From Hyperoodon ampullatus (taxonomy: Eukaryota; Chordata; Mammalia; Artiodactyla; Ziphiidae): a stretch of DNA of 64,000 bases. Made by a program: the position numbers and the translations under genes. The stretch is taken from contig CATKHW010000427.1 of the NCBI GenBank assembly GCA_949752795.1, positions 1,426,001 through 1,490,000 on the forward strand. The letters run 5' to 3'. Under the pieces are notes generated by a model that was given only the letters and a program-made list of their open reading frames with translations, was not told the origin of the DNA and did no database searches. How positions within the stretch are numbered: the first letter of the stretch is position 1; every line of letters begins with the position of its first letter. Below, one piece after another: positions 63,781 to 64,000 of this stretch.

Positions 63781-64000
63781 GTTGATAATAAAGCAGATGG
63801 AATGTCAAACCGGAGCACCAGGAGAGGGACTATTCGTTGAGTTTTAGAAACCTTTCGTATTCACAGTGTGTCCGTTCTCTAGGATTCCCGTACATGTTAT
63901 ATCTGTAGTAATATTCCCTTCAACCTGGAGAGTTGGGACCCATGGAATGTGTGCCATGCATTATTGCTTTAAAGGGTCTGCATTTGCTCACCCAATCTCA
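62609..64000. repeat. Satellite monomer 37 (partial, class IV)
   Basis: 1,392 bp; cut by the window end. Palindrome at 63267-63340 has CpG to CpA at 63319. Confidence 0.95.

Larger units (their letters stand above)
1..64000. repeat. Tandem satellite array, ~1,739-bp L1-derived monomer
   Basis: The same ~1.74-kb sequence repeats 36 full times plus one partial copy, all in the same orientation. Unit starts are 1, 1740, 3479, 5218, 6957, 8696, 10433, 12172, 13911, 15648 and so on to 62609. Most units are 1,739 bp; small indels give 1,737 (copies 6, 9, 12, 15), 1,738 (16, 18, 35, 36), 1,744 (23, 32) and 1,745 (24). Copies differ mostly by scattered single bases. Known: the common cetacean satellite has this length and is L1-based. 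Inferred: a constitutive heterochromatin block of a whale, probably not a delphinoid. Satellites of other cetartiodactyls cannot be excluded without a database comparison. No array edge is visible. Confidence 0.97.

Overview
The whole 64 kb window is one uninterrupted satellite DNA array. About 36.8 head-to-tail copies of a ~1,739-bp monomer fill it from the first base to the last, with no unique flanking sequence, no tRNA or rRNA gene and no plausible functional protein gene. Unit lengths run from 1,737 to 1,745 bp. I place unit starts at the C directly after the recurring motif GGAACGGTA; on that phase, copy 1 starts at base 1 and copy 37 is cut off at 64,000.

Organism: the sequence points to a mammal, most likely a whale. 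Read on the minus strand, roughly two thirds of each unit looks like the 3' end of a LINE-1 (L1) retrotransposon: the ORF2 C-terminal end, a stop codon, a 3' UTR and a relic poly(A) tail (poly-T on the plus strand). A tandem unit of ~1.74 kb made largely of L1 matches the published 'common cetacean satellite', which I recall as ~1.75 kb in most whales, ~1.58 kb in delphinoids, and shown to be L1-based by Kapitonov and colleagues in 1998. On length this suggests a non-delphinoid cetacean such as a baleen, sperm or beaked whale. This is recognition from memory, not a database result.

Layout of a monomer (plus-strand order, copy 1 coordinates): 1-129, antisense L1 3' UTR; 130 to ~658, antisense ORF2 C-terminal end; 659-732, a 74-bp palindrome with no spacer that interrupts the L1 homology and resembles the termini of a mariner-type miniature element; 733 to ~962, further upstream ORF2 sequence; ~963-1505, ~540 bp of unrecognised sequence; 1506-1739, the poly(A)-tail relic and distal L1 3' UTR, running into the next unit.

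Array architecture: copies 4-15 form a higher-order repeat. Three monomer classes (I-II-III) alternate with a 5,215-bp period, and a 10,430-bp hexamer is duplicated almost perfectly (about 5,698-16,127 and 16,128-26,557). Copies 16-37 are mostly a fourth, less regular class, but contain further recent trimer, dimer and monomer duplications. The window therefore records unequal exchange in heterochromatin rather than a set of cooperating genes. The most interesting points are the composite L1 plus mariner-like origin, the long palindrome present in all 37 copies, CpG-type decay inside it, and the nested higher-order repeats.
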